Shown piece after piece: positions 61,754 to 64,000 of a stretch of DNA of 64,000 nt (position 1 is its first letter; every line of letters begins with the position of its first letter). Under the pieces are notes generated by a model that saw only the letters and a list, made by a program, of their open reading frames with translations, was not told the origin of the DNA and ran no database searches. The DNA comes from Nocardia macrotermitis (GTDB taxonomy: Bacteria; Actinomycetota; Actinomycetes; Mycobacteriales; Mycobacteriaceae), in assembly GCF_009604405.1 (NCBI RefSeq), contig NZ_WEGK01000011.1, positions 1-64,000 of the forward strand, written 5' to 3'. The position numbers and the translations under genes were made by a program.

Positions 61754-61936
61754 ATGAAAACCCTGCTCGACGCGGCGCAACTGCCCGCATCGGAGGCGGA
61801 AATCGCCGCGTACGCAGCGGGATTCGCCGATCAGCGGGCGGCGGTGGACGCGCTCTACGCCGTGCCCGAGGCGCGTTACGCGGTGCCCGCGCTGCACTTC
61901 CGGGCCGCGTCGCGGATCGCCGACTGGGCGAGCTGA
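61754..61936 (+). CDS. 60-aa small protein, possibly AtzG-like
   Basis: A 60-residue protein with good GGGGGAGGGG three bases before the ATG. It has the form LPASEAEIAAYAAGFADQ, then LYAVPEARYAVPALHFRA. The end resembles the PxPxF tail of small AtzG-like (DUF4089) partners of amidases, but no amidase gene is adjacent. It may be an orphan or remnant. Family assignment is tentative. Confidence 0.5.
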   Translation: MKTLLDAAQLPASEAEIAAYAAGFADQRAAVDALYAVPEARYAVPALHFRAASRIADWAS

Positions 61937-61968
61937 GGGGATAAGTCACCGGATCCGTACGTTACCTA

Positions 61969-62002
61969 TTGAACGTGCCGTTGAATGACGGTACATTGAA
62001 TG
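61969..62002. promoter_or_regulatory. Three direct repeats TTGAAYG
   Basis: TTGAACG (61969), TTGAATG (61981) and TTGAATG (61996) are spaced 12 and 15 bp, about 80-115 bp upstream of the secreted Gly/Trp-rich gene. They could be activator half-sites or overlapping -35 elements. Confidence 0.4.
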
Positions 62003-62083
62003 GCGTTAAGAGTCGGATCCGGTGGGTGGGCGTGGTCTCGGGCGAGGGCGGATCCGAATACGTTGTGCACGTTAGGAGTTCGC

Positions 62084-62443
62084 ATGTCCCGAAATCTCGT
62101 TCCGATGGGTGCGCGGCGCACGTTGTCGCGTGCCGCCGTCGCGCTCGTCATCGTCGCGACGCCGATCGCGGTCGCGGGCCCGGCGCTCGCCTCACCCGGC
62201 GTGCCGTTGACCCCGGAATCGTCGGCCACCACCTCGGCAGATCCCGTTCACGGGGGCTGGGGTCGACCGGGCTGGAGCCGCCCCGGCTGGCCGCGTCCGG
62301 GCGGCTGGGGCCATCACGGTTGGGGGCGCAATCCGTGGGGCGGCGGTGGCTGGAACCCCGGGGGTATGTATTCGCCCTACGGATACGGCGGCATGTACTC
62401 GCCGTACGGGTACGGCGGCCTGTCCACCGGCAGCGCACTGTGA
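62084..62443 (+). CDS. Small secreted Gly/Trp/His/Tyr-rich protein
   Basis: A 119-residue exported protein. The signal peptide (ARRTLSRAAVALVIVATPIA, cleavage near ALASPG) is followed by WSRPGWPRPGGW-type repeats and a perfect tandem GGMYSPYGY, GGMYSPYGY before a short tail. The mature part has no Cys and is low-complexity. Trp, His and Tyr could bind metal or surface polymers. TAGGAG precedes the ATG at five bases; the longer frame to 62000 lacks a site. I know no named family. Confidence 0.72.
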   Translation: MSRNLVPMGARRTLSRAAVALVIVATPIAVAGPALASPGVPLTPESSATTSADPVHGGWGRPGWSRPGWPRPGGWGHHGWGRNPWGGGGWNPGGMYSPYGYGGMYSPYGYGGLSTGSAL

Positions 62444-62485
62444 GTACGGTCCGTCGTCGGCTCGTGTCGGCGACGGACCCACTTG

Positions 62486-63130
62486 TCAACGGCGCCAGAG
62501 GAAGTGGTGCACCATCCCGCTCGGACTGGGGATCCGCTCCAGATGGAAACGGTCCGTGAGCTGCTCGGGGCCGGTCCAGAATCGCTCGCCGCGGCCGAGT
62601 TCGACCTGCCCCACCGCGATGTGCATTTCGTCGATGAGATCGGCGTCGAGGAATTCCCGCACGGTGTGCACCCCGCCGCCGATCCGCACATCCTTCCCGT
62701 CGGCCGCGGCGAACGCCCGCTCCAGCGCTTCCTTCGGCGTGGCGTCCAGGAAGTGAAAGCTGGTCTCGCCCAACGTGAACGACGGCCGCACATGATGGGT
62801 GAGCACGAAAACCGGTGTGTGGAACGGGGGTTCGTCGCCCCACCAGCCCTGCCAGTCGTAGTTCTCCCACGGCCCGCGCTGCGGTCCGAACTTGTTGCGC
62901 CCCATGATCTCCGCGCCGATATTGTTGGTGAAGTCGCGGGCGCAGTGATCATCCAGGCCGTAACTGCCGCCCGGCTCGGTGCGATTGGGCCAGTGCGCGG
63001 TCGCACCCGCCCACGACATCAGCTTGCTCGGATCGGCGTGACCGAACGGCCGCTCGAGACTCTGCCCCTCGCCCGCGCCGTAACCGTCGCTGGACAGGGT
63101 GAAGTTCTGTACGCGTACCCGCTGTGCCAT
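62486..63130 (-). CDS. RibD C-terminal / dihydrofolate-reductase-like protein
   Basis: A 214-residue NADPH-dependent reductase-like protein. VQNFTLSSDGYGAGEGQ at the start, EIMGRNKFGP, TPVFVLTHH, VRIGGGVHTVREFLDADLID and EMHIAVGQVELGRGERFW are the landmarks of the RibD C-terminal domain family. Actinobacteria carry many such proteins with unknown substrates. GGAAGGG precedes the ATG. It lies 58 bp after the TetR gene on the same strand, so the two probably form an operon. Confidence 0.9.
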   Translation of the reverse strand: MAQRVRVQNFTLSSDGYGAGEGQSLERPFGHADPSKLMSWAGATAHWPNRTEPGGSYGLDDHCARDFTNNIGAEIMGRNKFGPQRGPWENYDWQGWWGDEPPFHTPVFVLTHHVRPSFTLGETSFHFLDATPKEALERAFAAADGKDVRIGGGVHTVREFLDADLIDEMHIAVGQVELGRGERFWTGPEQLTDRFHLERIPSPSGMVHHFLWRR

Positions 63131-63188
63131 GAAAACCCTTCCGGTTGCGATCTGCGATTCGGGTCGGAATCTACCCGGAGCCGGACGC

Positions 63189-63848
63189 TCACTTCGCGGG
63201 TTTCTGCGTCGGCGTGGTGAGTAGGTCGATGACGGCGTGGGCCTCCTGCGCGGTGGGGATGGGGAGGCTGTCGCGGCCGTGGATCAGGCCGATGCCGAGG
63301 TAGACCATCGCGCCCGCGCGCAGCCGGGCGTCGGGGGTGTCGAAGCCGAGTTCGAGCATGGTCTGCTCGACGATGTCGAAGACCTTGCGCTCGAGTGCCT
63401 GCACCGCACCGGCCACCTTGGCGTCGTTGCGCGCCCATTCGCGGACCGTGGCCTCCACGATCCAGGTGCTCGGATCGACCAGCAGCGTGGCCATCTGCTC
63501 GATGCGTTCCTCGACGGGAATGGAATCGATAGCACCCAGCGCGCGCACCGCGTCGCTCTGCACGGCGGCCCAGCGGTCGGCCATCGCCTCCATCAGCTGC
63601 TGGATATCGTCGAAATGCCAGTAGAAGCTGCCCTTGGTGACGCCCAGTTCGCTGCACAACAGCGGAATCTTGATGGCGGCCACGCCTTCTCGGGCCAGTA
63701 ACGTCAGCGCGCCGTCGACCCAGTCGTCGTAGGACAGTCGCGGACTGCGGCTGCGACTGCCGCGTTGGGCCTGCGCCTTCTTCGATCGCCGCGGTCGCGC
63801 ACCGGATTCCGGTTGGTCCCCGTCCACGGGGTTATCTGCTGCGCTCAC
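63189..63848 (-). CDS. TetR family transcriptional regulator
   Basis: A 219-residue repressor. A disordered basic N-terminus (PRRSKKAQAQRGSRSRSPR) precedes the helix-turn-helix VAAIKIPLLCSELGVTKGSF ending YWHFDDI. The ligand domain contains VEATVREWARNDAKVAGAV, typical of the TetR group that guards reductases and drug-response genes. It is upstream of the RibD-like gene. The 150 bp to the window end should hold its promoter; I see no clear operator. Confidence 0.9.
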   Translation of the reverse strand: MSAADNPVDGDQPESGARPRRSKKAQAQRGSRSRSPRLSYDDWVDGALTLLAREGVAAIKIPLLCSELGVTKGSFYWHFDDIQQLMEAMADRWAAVQSDAVRALGAIDSIPVEERIEQMATLLVDPSTWIVEATVREWARNDAKVAGAVQALERKVFDIVEQTMLELGFDTPDARLRAGAMVYLGIGLIHGRDSLPIPTAQEAHAVIDLLTTPTQKPAK

Positions 63849-64000
63849 GTATTCGATGCTAGGTCAGTGTGCGGCCCGCTGGTTGCGGGGACGGCTCCCG
63901 ATGCAGGTGAGGGGGCTGAATTCACGGGTTCTCCGATTCTGCTCGCCCGACGGTGCCGGCTGTGTACCATTCACCGCAGTACCGTGGACTATACCAAAAA

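Overview
The window looks like chromosomal DNA of a mycolic-acid actinomycete, most likely Nocardia or a close relative. Nearly all genes have high GC with strong third-position bias, and the gene content fits: EspG-like and PPE-like type VII (ESX) genes, a DUF3558 lipoprotein, an XRE/DUF397 pair, MpaB-type oxygenase, an AveC-like protein, many TetR regulators and a giant NRPS. I see no rRNA, tRNA, CRISPR array, integrase or insertion sequence. Genus is inferred from gene content only.

Layout. 1-0.9 kb is non-coding with a 108-110 bp tandem repeat. 1.1-5.9 kb holds a protein made of three DUF4913 domains, a dienelactone hydrolase with a near-consensus promoter, an M20 amidohydrolase, and a DUF1348 gene divergent from a TetR regulator with two operators. 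5.9-16.1 kb is a ten-gene minus-strand operon: SDR, carboxymuconolactone-decarboxylase-like protein, Rieske oxygenase 2 with a 109-aa partner, TauD-type oxygenase, Rieske oxygenase 1 with a paralogous 109-aa partner, atypical amidohydrolase, aldehyde dehydrogenase and AveC-like membrane protein. A divergent TetR gene and a strong dyad sit at its head. It reads as an oxidative catabolic or tailoring pathway for an unknown substrate.

17-18.6 kb has a decayed PadR gene and a PAF-acetylhydrolase-like lipase. 18.8-26.4 kb is an ESX-accessory locus: a five-gene minus-strand operon (lipoprotein, helical protein, PPE-like substrate, EspG-like chaperone, small protein), an XRE/DUF397 pair, and a divergent two-gene unit with a predicted lysozyme-fold secreted protein and a membrane partner. 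26.9-39.7 kb is mixed: orphan receiver protein, methyltransferase/MerR pair, Tat-exported FAD oxidoreductase, MpaB oxygenase, SDR, PAS-GGDEF protein, orphan terpene synthase, MarR pair, a thiolase-crotonase fusion and a hypothetical protein.

40.2-58.5 kb is one 6,095-aa five-module NRPS (C-A-T-E, C-A-T, C-A-T, C-A-T, C-A-T-TE), expected to make an N-acylated pentapeptide released by its thioesterase. It has no MbtH, transporter or tailoring gene beside it in this window. 58.8-63.9 kb carries a secreted Pro/Asn-repeat protein convergent with the NRPS, a nucleotidyltransferase, two small genes including a secreted Gly/Trp/Tyr-rich protein, and a TetR / RibD-like reductase operon.

The best candidates for something undescribed are the duplicated Rieske-plus-109-aa-partner modules, the ESX-linked lysozyme-fold protein, and the orphan NRPS with its module-2 anomaly.
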